From NCBI RefSeq assembly GCF_030341905.1, contig NZ_JATAAF010000004.1, forward strand, positions 5,001 through 69,000: a DNA stretch of 64,000 nt, in the 5' to 3' direction. Below are positions 50,216 to 59,562 of the stretch, piece after piece (position 1 is the stretch's first letter; each line of letters starts with the position of its first letter). The stretch is from Porticoccus sp. W117. GTDB lineage: Bacteria > Pseudomonadota > Gammaproteobacteria > Pseudomonadales > Porticoccaceae. Below the pieces are notes generated by a model. That model was not told the DNA's origin. It made no database searches and saw nothing but the letters and a program-made list of their open reading frames with translations. The position numbers and the translations under genes were made by a program.

Positions 50216-51415
50216 GTGCGTCTAGCGTATTTTACCAATAGTTACCCAAGAGCAACCGACACATTTATTCGTCGAGAAGTTGTTGGTCTGCGTGAAAGGG
50301 GCTTTTCTGTAAGCACATTCTCTGTCCATAAGGTGGGGCTGGCCCACGATGTGGATGAAGAAGTTGTCAAAGAAAAATCCAATACACACTATTTATTCCC
50401 TACTAATTATTTATTTTTATTATTAAAAAATATTAAGCTGTTGGTTTGTTCTCCAGTGCGTTACTTATCAACAATATTGTTAGGCCTGAAAACCGCTCGA
50501 CCAGGGGCGAAAGGTTTTTTGTTGCAAGTTTTTTACTTTCAAGAAGCTGTTCTGTTGGCTTGCGAACTCCGAAAAGGCGGCATAGAGCACCTGCATAATC
50601 ATTTGGGTGATAATAGTGGAACAGTAACGCTACTGGCATCAAAAATGACCGGAATACCATACAGCATCAGTATTCACGGCCCGCACATTTTTTTTGATGC
50701 TCTTCATTGGGCTTTGGCTGAAAAATTAGCTAATTCAGAATTTGTTTCTTGTATAGGGCATTTTTGCAAGAGCCAAATGATGCTTTATACGCAGGAAGAT
50801 TCTTGGAATAAACTAAAGATAGTTCGCTGTGGTATACGCCCGGCAGAATTTCCTTTTTTGCCTCCAGAGACCAGTGCTAAAAAGATGTTGTATGTCGGAC
50901 GGCTTTCTTCTGAGAAGGGACTGCCAATTCTTTTCGAGAGTATGGTTTCTCTGCTGAAGTCGGGGCGCGACTTTGAACTGCATATTCTTGGCGATGGTGA
51001 GGAGCGTGCAGGTCTTGAGACTTTGGCGATTGAGTTGGGCTTGTCGGAAAGGGTTATATTTCATGGCTTTGCCAATCGATCGCAGGTGAGAGAGTGGCTG
51101 TCCATGGCGGATATTTTTGTGCTACCCAGTTTTGCAGAAGGGATACCGGTTGCTCTTATGGAGGCAATGGCCTGTGGAACTCCGGTGATTGCTACATACG
51201 TAGGCGGAGTGATTGAACTTGTGAGAGACCGAGAAACAGGTCTTGTTGTATCGCCATCAGATGTTTCTGGCCTGTCAGAGGCAATTGCCAGCTATCTGGA
51301 TGATGATGAGCTTTGCCTACACGTAGCAAGCAACGCCAGACGAGTAGTCTGTGAAAAATTTGATATAGATAAGCAAGTAGATAAATTGGCTGCGCTATTT
51401 AAAAAGTATGAATAA
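50216..51415 (+). CDS. Glycosyltransferase family 4
   Basis: A 399-residue GT-B retaining enzyme. The N-terminal domain begins LAYFTNSYPRATDTFIRREV, close to the FPxxSETFI pattern of colanic-acid-type transferases such as WcaL. The C-terminal domain shows LYVGRLSSEKGL, ILGDGEER and the EX7E-type motif in PSFAEGIPVALMEAMACGTPVI. Start is GTG behind GAAGGTGG. The 3' end overlaps the next gene by 8 bases. Confidence 0.88.
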   Translation: MRLAYFTNSYPRATDTFIRREVVGLRERGFSVSTFSVHKVGLAHDVDEEVVKEKSNTHYLFPTNYLFLLLKNIKLLVCSPVRYLSTILLGLKTARPGAKGFLLQVFYFQEAVLLACELRKGGIEHLHNHLGDNSGTVTLLASKMTGIPYSISIHGPHIFFDALHWALAEKLANSEFVSCIGHFCKSQMMLYTQEDSWNKLKIVRCGIRPAEFPFLPPETSAKKMLYVGRLSSEKGLPILFESMVSLLKSGRDFELHILGDGEERAGLETLAIELGLSERVIFHGFANRSQVREWLSMADIFVLPSFAEGIPVALMEAMACGTPVIATYVGGVIELVRDRETGLVVSPSDVSGLSEAIASYLDDDELCLHVASNARRVVCEKFDIDKQVDKLAALFKKYE

Positions 51416-52541
51416 TTCTGAAGAAATGTCAGTAGCTATTGTTGGTTGTGGTTTTGTGGCTGACTACTATATGGCAACCATTGAACATTATCCACACATC
51501 AATATAGCGGGCGTGTTTGATATTGATGCCAAGCGTTTGAAGACGTTCTGTGATTTTTACCAGCTAGATGCTTATGAAAGCTTTGAAGCCATTCTCGCTA
51601 ATTCGAATATCAATATTGTTTTAAACTTGACAGATCCTCGATCTCACTACGAAGTGTCTAAGCAATGCTTAGAAAAAGGTAAAAATGTATACAGTGAAAA
51701 ACCCCTGGCTATGTCCTATGAGGATGCCAAAGAGCTTGTTTGTTTGGCAGAAAAAAAAGGGCTTCATATACATTCTGCTCCCTGTAGTTTGTTTGGTAAT
51801 TTGGCACAGACGCTGAAATCTGCGGTGTCTGGAAAGGTTTGTGGTGATATTCGCTTGGTTTATGCTGAGTTAGATGACGGAATGATCCACAAGCAGCCTT
51901 ATAAAATGTGGGTTAGCAAAAGTGGTGCTCCCTGGCCTTATAAAGATGAATTTGAGGTGGGTTGCACCCTTGAGCATGCAGGGTACTACCTGGCATGGTT
52001 GGTTGCTATGTTTGGCCGTGTCGAAAAAGTTATTGCCTTTTCAGATTGCCTCATAAAAGAAAAAGTGCATGACCAAGAATTAACTCCCAAATACACGGCA
52101 GATACATCGCTAGCAACTCTGGTGTTTTCTGAGGGCGTTGTTGCTCGATTGAGCACTACAATTGTTGCTCCTAGCAAGCGTTCTCTGCAGGTGATTGGTG
52201 AAAAAGGAGTTCTGGAGGTGGATGATTGCTGGAATAATAATGGATCAGTCTATTTTAGGCGCCTAATAACTATTCGTCGAAAAACATTTCTTTCTCCGAT
52301 TCGCAAAAAACTGAAGAGTGTGTGCGGAGAGAAAATGCCGACCACGTCTGGCGGGAAAACTAAAATGGATTTTTTGTTGGGCGTTGACGGCCTGAGAAAA
52401 ACCGTTTTAGGCGAGAAAAGTAAGGCCGATAGTCAGTTTGCTCTTCACGTGAATGAAGTCGCGCTTGCGCTTCAATATTCAGGGCGGGATGGCGTGCTGT
52501 ATCGCCCTGAAAGTGAATTATCTTCTCATTGTAAGAAATAA
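51408..52541 (+). CDS. Gfo/Idh/MocA family oxidoreductase
   Basis: A 377-residue NAD(P)-dependent sugar oxidoreductase with VAIVGCGFVADYYMA as the Rossmann motif and YSEKPLAMSYEDAKEL carrying the EKP motif. A short basic stretch near 285-310 (RRKTFLSPIRKKLK) is unusual for the family. It overlaps the preceding glycosyltransferase, so it is in the same operon. It probably acts on a nucleotide sugar; exact substrate unknown. Confidence 0.87.
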   Translation: MNNSEEMSVAIVGCGFVADYYMATIEHYPHINIAGVFDIDAKRLKTFCDFYQLDAYESFEAILANSNINIVLNLTDPRSHYEVSKQCLEKGKNVYSEKPLAMSYEDAKELVCLAEKKGLHIHSAPCSLFGNLAQTLKSAVSGKVCGDIRLVYAELDDGMIHKQPYKMWVSKSGAPWPYKDEFEVGCTLEHAGYYLAWLVAMFGRVEKVIAFSDCLIKEKVHDQELTPKYTADTSLATLVFSEGVVARLSTTIVAPSKRSLQVIGEKGVLEVDDCWNNNGSVYFRRLITIRRKTFLSPIRKKLKSVCGEKMPTTSGGKTKMDFLLGVDGLRKTVLGEKSKADSQFALHVNEVALALQYSGRDGVLYRPESELSSHCKK

Positions 52542-52550
52542 GGAAAAAAT

Positions 52551-53846
52551 GTGGCTGAAGCACGACTAAAAGTCTTACTAATTGTGGAGCAGTGTAACCC
52601 TGATTGGTTTTCAGCTCCACTCGTTGGCTATCGGCTTTATGAGTCGATTAGGCAGCATGTTGATGTAACCTTGGTGACCCATGAAAGGAATCGAGAAGCG
52701 CTTGAGAAAGCATGTCCAGATGCGAATGTTTTTTTTATTAAGGAAAGTCGACTAATTAGTGCTTACGAACGAATTGTTAAGCGTATTAGTACAATAAGGG
52801 ATCGAATTATATGGCCGATTTACAACTCCTTTGGTTATTTTATATACGGTGATTTCGACAATAAAGTGTATCGCACCTTTAAGCGTGATATCGAAAAAGG
52901 CAAGTATGACGTTGTTCATTCATTAACTCCAGTGATGCCTCGCTACCCAGTGAAAATAGCGAAAGTGTGCGATGAAACACCATTTGTTATTGGCCCAGTA
53001 AATGGCGGCGTTCCCTTCCCTAAAGGATTCAAAAAAGTAGCGAGTCAAGAATTTGCCTATTTTAATTTTATTCGTATTTTTGGCCGATTTCTGATTCCCG
53101 GATATAAGAGAACCTATAAAAAAGCTCGTTATGTGCTTTCCGGGTCTAGTTATACCAAAGGATTGGTTGAGAGGACCTTCGATTTAAACCCAAAGAAGGT
53201 TGGGCTGTTTTTTGAAAATGGTGTAACGGAAGAGTTCTTGTCGCAAGGGAGGAAGAATTTATCTGAGAGAAGCTTGAACCCCGAAAAGGTTACCTTAATA
53301 TTTGTTGGCCGCCTAGTGCCATATAAAGGTGCAGATATGCTGCTAGAAGCGGTCGGTCAGTTAGATTCAGCAGTTAAAGAAAAGATTAACTTACTGATTG
53401 TGGGTGATGGGCCAGAGATGCCGAAACTGCGTGAAATGGTTAGGGAGCTAGGTCTTGAAGAACTTGTTGAGCTGTGTGGTTGGGTATCACAAAGCCAGAC
53501 GCTGGATTACTACCGAAGGTCGGATATTTTTTGTTTCCCCTCTGTTCGAGAATTTGGCGGCGCAGTTGTGTTAGAGGCAATGGCGAATGCTCTTCCTTGC
53601 ATTGTTGTAAATAACGGGGGTATCGGAGAGTTTGTTAACGAAAAAGTAGGCTTTAAGGTAGAGCCTAAGTCGAGGGAGTATGTGATTAGTGAAACAGCAG
53701 CTTCTATAGAGGTATTAGTTAGAGACGCTGAAATGAGGCTGTCGATGTCTCGTGAGGCGATGCGTTATGCTGAAGATCAGTCATGGAATAAAAAGTCTAG
53801 GTTTGTAGCTGATGTGTATAAGTCGGTTGTAACGGAAACGGTATGA
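52551..53846 (+). CDS. Glycosyltransferase family 4 (paralog of the gene at 59563)
   Basis: A 431-residue GT-B enzyme. The opening KVLLIVEQCNPDWFSAPLVGY and the block PFVIGPVNGGVPFPKGFKK are shared, with changes, by the protein encoded at 59563-60825, showing paralogy. The C-terminal domain has FVGRLVPYKGADMLLEA, VGDGPEMPKL and REFGGAVVLEAMANALP. Start is GTG behind AAGGA. Confidence 0.87.
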   Translation: MAEARLKVLLIVEQCNPDWFSAPLVGYRLYESIRQHVDVTLVTHERNREALEKACPDANVFFIKESRLISAYERIVKRISTIRDRIIWPIYNSFGYFIYGDFDNKVYRTFKRDIEKGKYDVVHSLTPVMPRYPVKIAKVCDETPFVIGPVNGGVPFPKGFKKVASQEFAYFNFIRIFGRFLIPGYKRTYKKARYVLSGSSYTKGLVERTFDLNPKKVGLFFENGVTEEFLSQGRKNLSERSLNPEKVTLIFVGRLVPYKGADMLLEAVGQLDSAVKEKINLLIVGDGPEMPKLREMVRELGLEELVELCGWVSQSQTLDYYRRSDIFCFPSVREFGGAVVLEAMANALPCIVVNNGGIGEFVNEKVGFKVEPKSREYVISETAASIEVLVRDAEMRLSMSREAMRYAEDQSWNKKSRFVADVYKSVVTETV

Positions 53847-53854
53847 GTCTCTAA

Positions 53855-55360
53855 ATGTTGGTGTATATAAAAGCTTTTGTTGTTCTTTCCGGGTTTTTTG
53901 TTATTGCATCAACTCTTAATCGATTCTTTCATGGAAAAGATCTGGATGAGTTGGGATTCTTTGGTGTCAACACTAAAAAGATAATAATTGTTTGGCTGTC
54001 AATTACGGCTTGTGTCTTTGTTTTGCAAAGTATTTGGTTGTTATACATTGGTGTAATTGTTGCTTCGCTTTCCTTAAGAAAAAACCCAGATAATGATGTT
54101 TTGTGGTTTGTATTCTTCCTGCTAATCATGCCACTTTATGAGGCTCATATACCAGGTTTTGCCGGAATTGAGTATCTACTAGGGGTTAGTTATCTATCGA
54201 TAGTCTCTCTTTGTTTCTTATTTCCGAAGTTCTTGGAGTTCAAGAACGATAAGTCAAAAAACCCATTCGGCCAGCTATTTCAAGATAAATGCATCGTCAT
54301 ATTATATCTCTTGGTTATTTTTCAAGGGTTTAGAGATAATGCCAGTGTCACAGGTTCTGTGAAGCTGGCGCTTGTCGCATTTTTTGAAGTTATTGTTCCG
54401 TACGCTGTTATCAGTAGATTGTCTATTGATAAAAAAATTCTGGACTCTGTATTCGTTGTGATCCTTTTAACAGGGTTGTTTGGGGCTCTAGTAAATGTCT
54501 TTGAGTTTCTAAGAGGATGGCAGCTGTATCGAGGAACAAGCTTTATTGTTGGATCTTCATCAATTACAGAGTCAACTTTCATGTACCGGGGAGGGTATTT
54601 AAGAGCATCTTCCTTGTTTGTTCATTCCATTGTTAATGGCTATTTTATGGTGGTTTCACTGGGTGCTTGGTACTTTTGTGCCAAACGATTCTCGCCCAGT
54701 TTCTTATTCAAATACGGAACGCTCTTTTTACTATTAGCAGGCTTGTACTGTACCTCTTCTCGAGGTCCCTGGGTTGGGGCGGCATTGTTCTTTGTTGTAG
54801 TCACTGTATTTCTTGGTAAGAATAGGTTCAGAAACTTAGCTTATTTAGGTGTGTTTGGTCTGGTTTCTGTATTTGGCCTGATTCTTTTGGGACAGAAAGA
54901 GCGTTTTTTAGAGTTGCTCCCGTTTATTGGTAAGGAAGGTGTGGATTCATATCGATCCAAGCTTATTGAGAATGGGTTAGAGGTCTTTTACAGGAATCCA
55001 CTTCTGGGGCAATCAAGTGGGAAATACTTAAATGAACCCGAAATGTTGGCGCTGATTCAGGGGGAAGGCATTATCGATATTGTCAACAATTACATAGCTC
55101 TTCTTTTGGATTATGGGCTTTTCGGGTTCCTTCCCTACGTGCTTTTGTTTTTATCTTTGATGATCGCAGTTAACCGTGTGAGAAAAAATTCTGATGATAG
55201 AACTTTTTTGGTTTCTTCAGTGCTCATAGGGTTGTCAATTTCCCACCTTTTTATTATGGGAACGGTTAAGGATCTTGGGCATATCAAACCATTGTCTTAC
55301 ATGATACTTGCGATGATGGTTGGTGTTGGGGTGCTTCCAAAATTAAGAGGTGCAAAGTGA
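53855..55360 (+). CDS. O-antigen polymerase/ligase-like membrane protein (Wzy/WaaL type)
   Basis: A 501-residue polytopic inner-membrane protein with about eleven hydrophobic segments and one large periplasmic loop in the C-terminal half (about 320-405). The TSSRGPWVGAALFF segment matches the conserved region of the O-antigen ligase/polymerase family. Within this locus a polymerase of repeat units is the natural role. Ligase function cannot be excluded by sequence. Its stop overlaps the next start as GTGA. Confidence 0.8.
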   Translation: MLVYIKAFVVLSGFFVIASTLNRFFHGKDLDELGFFGVNTKKIIIVWLSITACVFVLQSIWLLYIGVIVASLSLRKNPDNDVLWFVFFLLIMPLYEAHIPGFAGIEYLLGVSYLSIVSLCFLFPKFLEFKNDKSKNPFGQLFQDKCIVILYLLVIFQGFRDNASVTGSVKLALVAFFEVIVPYAVISRLSIDKKILDSVFVVILLTGLFGALVNVFEFLRGWQLYRGTSFIVGSSSITESTFMYRGGYLRASSLFVHSIVNGYFMVVSLGAWYFCAKRFSPSFLFKYGTLFLLLAGLYCTSSRGPWVGAALFFVVVTVFLGKNRFRNLAYLGVFGLVSVFGLILLGQKERFLELLPFIGKEGVDSYRSKLIENGLEVFYRNPLLGQSSGKYLNEPEMLALIQGEGIIDIVNNYIALLLDYGLFGFLPYVLLFLSLMIAVNRVRKNSDDRTFLVSSVLIGLSISHLFIMGTVKDLGHIKPLSYMILAMMVGVGVLPKLRGAK

Positions 55361-56994
55361 AATCTGCTGCTGAGAGATTGTTTAGGGCCCTATTGTTGCT
55401 TGTTTCTGCAATGGGGCTTTTTGCTATGCAGTCTGCAGCAAACCCCTCGCTCAAAGATCAGAGTTCGATAGGGATGGGGTTGAGCGGGATTGCAGATTGG
55501 TCAACACAGTTTCCTTTTCTGAATATTATGCGATCCTCTAGAGAGTGGTATGACTGGGATAGGAATAGCCCTGAAGGGATTGTTGTAGACGAGTATGGTG
55601 AGTTGGTTAGTGTAGAAGCAGGGGTTCGGCCGGCTGTTGTTTTTTTAACAAATATAGAAGAGCACCCAATTGTTTATGACAGATACATTGTTCGCTGGAA
55701 AGGTGCTGGAGGTATAGAGTATGACTGGTGTGCAAAGAAAGTAGGGGAGTCGAATGGTGGAGATGTTATTGAAACTAGAGAAGATAGCTGCCTGATTCGT
55801 GTTTCAAGCTTTGATCCTTCAGACCCGATTAGAGAGATAGAGGTTGTTCCAGCAAAATTTATAGAAAACTATGACAGAGGCGAGGTTTTCAACCCTGATT
55901 TTCTGGCAAATATTGGAAGATTTCGCGCATTGCGTTTTATGGACTGGATGATCACGAATGGCTCTACTCAGAACCTGTGGTCCGACAGGCCGACACCTAA
56001 ACACAGGAGCTTTGCGCAAAAAGGTGTTCCGATTGAATATATGGTGCGATTAGCTAACGAACTTGGTTCAGATCCATGGTTCAACATGCCGCATTTGGCT
56101 ACTGACCAGTACATCAAAAATTTTGCCGAAGTTGTTCAAAATAGCCTAGATAAAAATCTGACGGCTTATGTCGAATACTCAAATGAGGTTTGGAATTGGT
56201 TATTTCCCCAGTCTCAATACGCATTAAAGGCATCTAGGGAGCTTTGGGATAAAGAAGGTGATGCCTACATGCAGTGGCATGGTATGAAAACAGCAAACAT
56301 ATGCAAGATCTGGAAAAACGAAGTATTTCTAGAGGAAAAGCATCGAGTCAATTGTGTCTTAGGTGCACATGCTACATGGCCTGGTCTTGAAACATCCTCT
56401 TTGGATTGCCCTTTGTGGAAGGAAAATAAAGGCTCTTGCCAAGATCATGGTATAGATTCTGTCGCGATAGCTGCATATTTCACGGGTTGTATCAATACTT
56501 ATGAGAATGACTTGGGTCAACGCAAAGTAGAGGAGTGGCTCAATGAAAGCGATGGTGGCTTGCAAAAGGCATTTGAACAAGCGTTTGATAGCCGTCATTT
56601 TCCCTGTGAGTTCAGTGCTGCAGAGATGGAGAAAGTATATGCCTACCATGTTGGTGTTGCCAGGAGTCGTGGGTTGCAAGTACTAGCTTATGAGGGGGGG
56701 CAACACATCACTGGTAATTTTGAAGAAACACAGACAGATCAGCGCTTTATTGCACTCCATATCGGTTTAAATAGAGATGAACGGATGCGTCGTCTTTATG
56801 AGAGAAATTTTAAGAGTTGGAGAGATGCTGGTGGAGGGCTGTTTTTCCATTTTGTTGATGTTTCGGTGCCAGGCCAATATGGCAGTTGGGGAGCTTTAGA
56901 ATACGTCACCCAGCCTACATCACCTAAGTGGGAGGCCCTACTAAATATGAACGCTCAGCCTTGCTGGTGGGATCACTGCGTAGAGAATAAATAG
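55357..56994 (+). CDS. Exported clan GH-A-like protein, putative polysaccharide-active
   Basis: A 545-residue protein with an N-terminal signal/anchor (hydrophobic residues 10-28). The body resembles a TIM-barrel glycoside hydrolase: Asn276-Glu277 in VEYSNEVWNW fits the Asn-Glu acid/base pair of clan GH-A, and Glu446 in LAYEGGQH is a fitting nucleophile 169 residues later. Relatives are often labelled cellulose-binding proteins. Overlap with the polymerase gene suggests it trims, releases or transfers the locus polymer in the periplasm. Family assignment is by motif, not by full alignment. Confidence 0.65.
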   Translation: MKSAAERLFRALLLLVSAMGLFAMQSAANPSLKDQSSIGMGLSGIADWSTQFPFLNIMRSSREWYDWDRNSPEGIVVDEYGELVSVEAGVRPAVVFLTNIEEHPIVYDRYIVRWKGAGGIEYDWCAKKVGESNGGDVIETREDSCLIRVSSFDPSDPIREIEVVPAKFIENYDRGEVFNPDFLANIGRFRALRFMDWMITNGSTQNLWSDRPTPKHRSFAQKGVPIEYMVRLANELGSDPWFNMPHLATDQYIKNFAEVVQNSLDKNLTAYVEYSNEVWNWLFPQSQYALKASRELWDKEGDAYMQWHGMKTANICKIWKNEVFLEEKHRVNCVLGAHATWPGLETSSLDCPLWKENKGSCQDHGIDSVAIAAYFTGCINTYENDLGQRKVEEWLNESDGGLQKAFEQAFDSRHFPCEFSAAEMEKVYAYHVGVARSRGLQVLAYEGGQHITGNFEETQTDQRFIALHIGLNRDERMRRLYERNFKSWRDAGGGLFFHFVDVSVPGQYGSWGALEYVTQPTSPKWEALLNMNAQPCWWDHCVENK

Positions 56995-57032
56995 TCGGGT
57001 AATGAGTGATAGGGGTGGTCTGGGAATAAATA

Positions 57033-58133
57033 ATGAGAATTGAAGAGTTAACTTTTTTTAGATTTCTGGCAGCTTCTATCGTAGTTATCTTTCATTTTGG
57101 GAAAGACTTGGAGGGTATACCTGGTTTTTTAAGATCAGGCCCAGAGATGGTGACCTTTTTCTTCGTGCTTTCTGGTTTTGTTATGGGGATATCTTATTTC
57201 AATAAGCCGGTGGTTGCTACGAAGTATTTGTGGGCTCGGTTTTCTCGTATTACACCAGTATATTTCTTAGCCCTTGGGCTTGTTTTGGCATCAATGGTGC
57301 TATCTCATCAAAGCATTAACCCTATCGCACTATTGCTTAACGTTACTTTTCTACAGTCTTGGGTTTCGCCTTTTCCTCTTTCATTGAATGGGCCTGGTTG
57401 GTCTTTGTCGGTTGAGGCGTTTTTCTATTGTGCCTTTCCCTTAATTTTGATTTGCATTAAACAGTTATCTCTCACTTCAAAGGCGGTTCTTGGGATTGGA
57501 TTGGGTTTTTGGGTGGCTGTGCATTTGGCGACAACCTATGTTTTATCGAGTGACGGGTATGAAGGCTACCCATCCTTTTCTCATGACATGATTTACTATT
57601 TTCCGCCCACTCACCTGTGTAGCTTTATCTTGGGAATTGCTGGTGCTATTTGGATTTATGAACAGAAAAGTACGGTCAATAAAAATTCATGGTTAACAAT
57701 AGCTGTTGTAGTGGTGTGTTTTTCTATTGTTGTCATATTGAATAATAAGCGACCTATAGAGGAATATTTTGGCCTAAGCTTGGCTTTTGGATCGAGTCTT
57801 CTGTCACCACTATTTTTGCTCTTTATTGTTTTAATCGCTTGGTGTGATTCAAGGCTAATTGCTCTTTTTAGAAGCTACCCTTTGGTGCTTCTGGGGGAGG
57901 CCAGTTATGCGTTTTATATTTTACAAAAGCCAGTGCACATACTGTACGAAAAATACATGCCGAGAGAGATTTTGACGAATGAATGGATAAGCTTTAGCGT
58001 CTTCTTTTTATTGTTAACAGGAGTATCCATTTGTGTATTTTACTTTTTTGAAAAACCAATGAATAATTTTTTACGACATAGGGTTCCCGCCTGGTTTTCA
58101 AAGCAGAAAAGTGTGCTTACTGAAGCACCTTAA
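57033..58133 (+). CDS. Acyltransferase family 3 membrane protein
   Basis: A 366-residue polytopic membrane protein (about ten segments) of the family that O-acylates surface sugars. Motifs: LTFFRFLAASIVVIFHF with the conserved histidine, FFFVLSGFVMG, ARFSRITPVYFLAL and GPGWSLSVEAFFYCAFP. It could use acetyl-CoA or another acyl donor. It lies 38 bases after the GH-like gene. Confidence 0.88.
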   Translation: MRIEELTFFRFLAASIVVIFHFGKDLEGIPGFLRSGPEMVTFFFVLSGFVMGISYFNKPVVATKYLWARFSRITPVYFLALGLVLASMVLSHQSINPIALLLNVTFLQSWVSPFPLSLNGPGWSLSVEAFFYCAFPLILICIKQLSLTSKAVLGIGLGFWVAVHLATTYVLSSDGYEGYPSFSHDMIYYFPPTHLCSFILGIAGAIWIYEQKSTVNKNSWLTIAVVVVCFSIVVILNNKRPIEEYFGLSLAFGSSLLSPLFLLFIVLIAWCDSRLIALFRSYPLVLLGEASYAFYILQKPVHILYEKYMPREILTNEWISFSVFFLLLTGVSICVFYFFEKPMNNFLRHRVPAWFSKQKSVLTEAP

Positions 58134-58410
58134 ACCGCGTAGTTGTCTATGTCCTGATAGCCTTAAAGTGGGCTATACTTCTAGCCGCATTTTTCAGTGC
58201 TGAAGTGGTGTTGCCTCACGCTTATGGTCTGGGAAATAGTTAAAATAAGAGAGCAGCCAAGATCACATGGTGCTTCATGGTGTCCAGATAAGCATATAGC
58301 TGCTATTTATCATTAAGTTCTTATCCAATCTTCCGGGTGATAACGGCGGGAGATTCAGTGTGGTTTATCTTTAAATCACACTAGTTAGCTTTTATGGGGA
58401 ATAATTAGAT
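58134..58410. other. Intergenic region with hairpins, possible internal promoter
   Basis: A 277-base gap, the largest within the plus-strand array. It holds a small hairpin GGCTA/TAGCC (58171-58186) overlapping a TATACT box (58174-58179) without a good -35, and an 11-base-pair hairpin (AGTGTGGTTTA and TAAATCACACT, 58357-58382) just before the next gene. No T-tract follows the latter. A separate promoter for the downstream genes is plausible but not shown. Confidence 0.45.
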
Positions 58411-59523
58411 ATGGCTGACAAGGGTGTTGGTGTTGTACGCGCGCCGGTATGTAATAAAAAACCTGCTTTAAAAACAATGAGTAATGATGGGTTGGCTGGT
58501 AAGGATCTACGTTATGTAGAGAGTAAGCGTGTTGATATAGAAGCAGTCAAAGGTTATCTAGAGATTAGCTGCGAGCATAACCACTGGTCTAACTTTGGCC
58601 CGGTCTCCCTGCTGTTGGAAGAATACATCGCTGAGTTACTCGGGCTAGAAAGTGGTTTGAAAGTTGTTATGTGCGCTAATGCAACAGCTGCTATGCACGC
58701 TTTGGTGACCTTAGAGGAAGTTAAGCAAGGGAGTAGCCAGCGATGGGGGGTATCTTCGTTTGGTTTTTACAGCTGCATTCAAGGGCCACTTCAGAAAGCA
58801 GTCGTTTATGATTGTGATGAGGCGGGCCTTCTTGATTTGAATATGGTGGGAGCAGATTCCGTTGACGCTCTCATCATGACTAATATGTTTGGTGCGCATA
58901 GAGATATTGAAAAATATCATAAATACGCTAATGATAATAATAAATTTTTATTGATAGATTCTGCACTGGCCTTTGGTTCACATAAGCACGTAGCGAATGA
59001 ATGTATAAGTTTTCACCATACAAAGCCGTGGGGATTTGGAGAGGGTGGCTGCGCGATTGTTCTGGCCGATGACGAAAAACTGTTTCGCTCGTTGATTAAC
59101 TTCGGATCCGGCTTGGAGTCATCCCTGAGCCGCCATGCTGGCAATGGCAAAATATCAGATGTTTCTTGCGCATATATACTAGCCAGGTTAAGGCAGATGG
59201 AAGTGCTTTCGCCACTTTACCAAGCTGAATATGAAAGGATCAAAGCTATTGGAACGGATCTTGGTCTGCAGGTCTTAGGTGGTAATGTTCAGCACCCAGG
59301 CATACCTTCGAATGTTCCCTTTATATCGCAGGCACCTTTAGGTGATATAGAACACCCGGTATTGCCGACAGCTCGCTATTATCAACCATTGGAAAATACG
59401 CCAGTCGCCTCTTCTATATACGAGCGTATACTGAATATTCCATGCCACCCTCAAATGGCGACGCTTTCTGACGATGCAATATATTCTTCCTTAGAAGGAA
59501 TTCTAGAGAAATCAAATGGTTGA
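58411..59523 (+). CDS. DegT/DnrJ/EryC1/StrS-family aminotransferase
   Basis: A 370-residue PLP enzyme. The segment SFHHTKPWGFGEGG carries Lys205 at the position of the PLP-binding lysine in the family's SFxxxKxxxxGEGG motif; LLIDSALAFGS is the aspartate strand. Members usually transaminate 3- or 4-keto nucleotide sugars. An N-terminal extension of about 30 residues precedes the fold. Protein is slightly diverged (VMCANATAAMHALV in place of the usual NGTxALxxAL). Probably makes an amino sugar for the polymer, which would offer an amine to acylate. Confidence 0.82.
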   Translation: MADKGVGVVRAPVCNKKPALKTMSNDGLAGKDLRYVESKRVDIEAVKGYLEISCEHNHWSNFGPVSLLLEEYIAELLGLESGLKVVMCANATAAMHALVTLEEVKQGSSQRWGVSSFGFYSCIQGPLQKAVVYDCDEAGLLDLNMVGADSVDALIMTNMFGAHRDIEKYHKYANDNNKFLLIDSALAFGSHKHVANECISFHHTKPWGFGEGGCAIVLADDEKLFRSLINFGSGLESSLSRHAGNGKISDVSCAYILARLRQMEVLSPLYQAEYERIKAIGTDLGLQVLGGNVQHPGIPSNVPFISQAPLGDIEHPVLPTARYYQPLENTPVASSIYERILNIPCHPQMATLSDDAIYSSLEGILEKSNG

Positions 59524-59562
59524 TGTTTGGTTTTTGATCGGTATGGAAAAGTTAATAATAAA

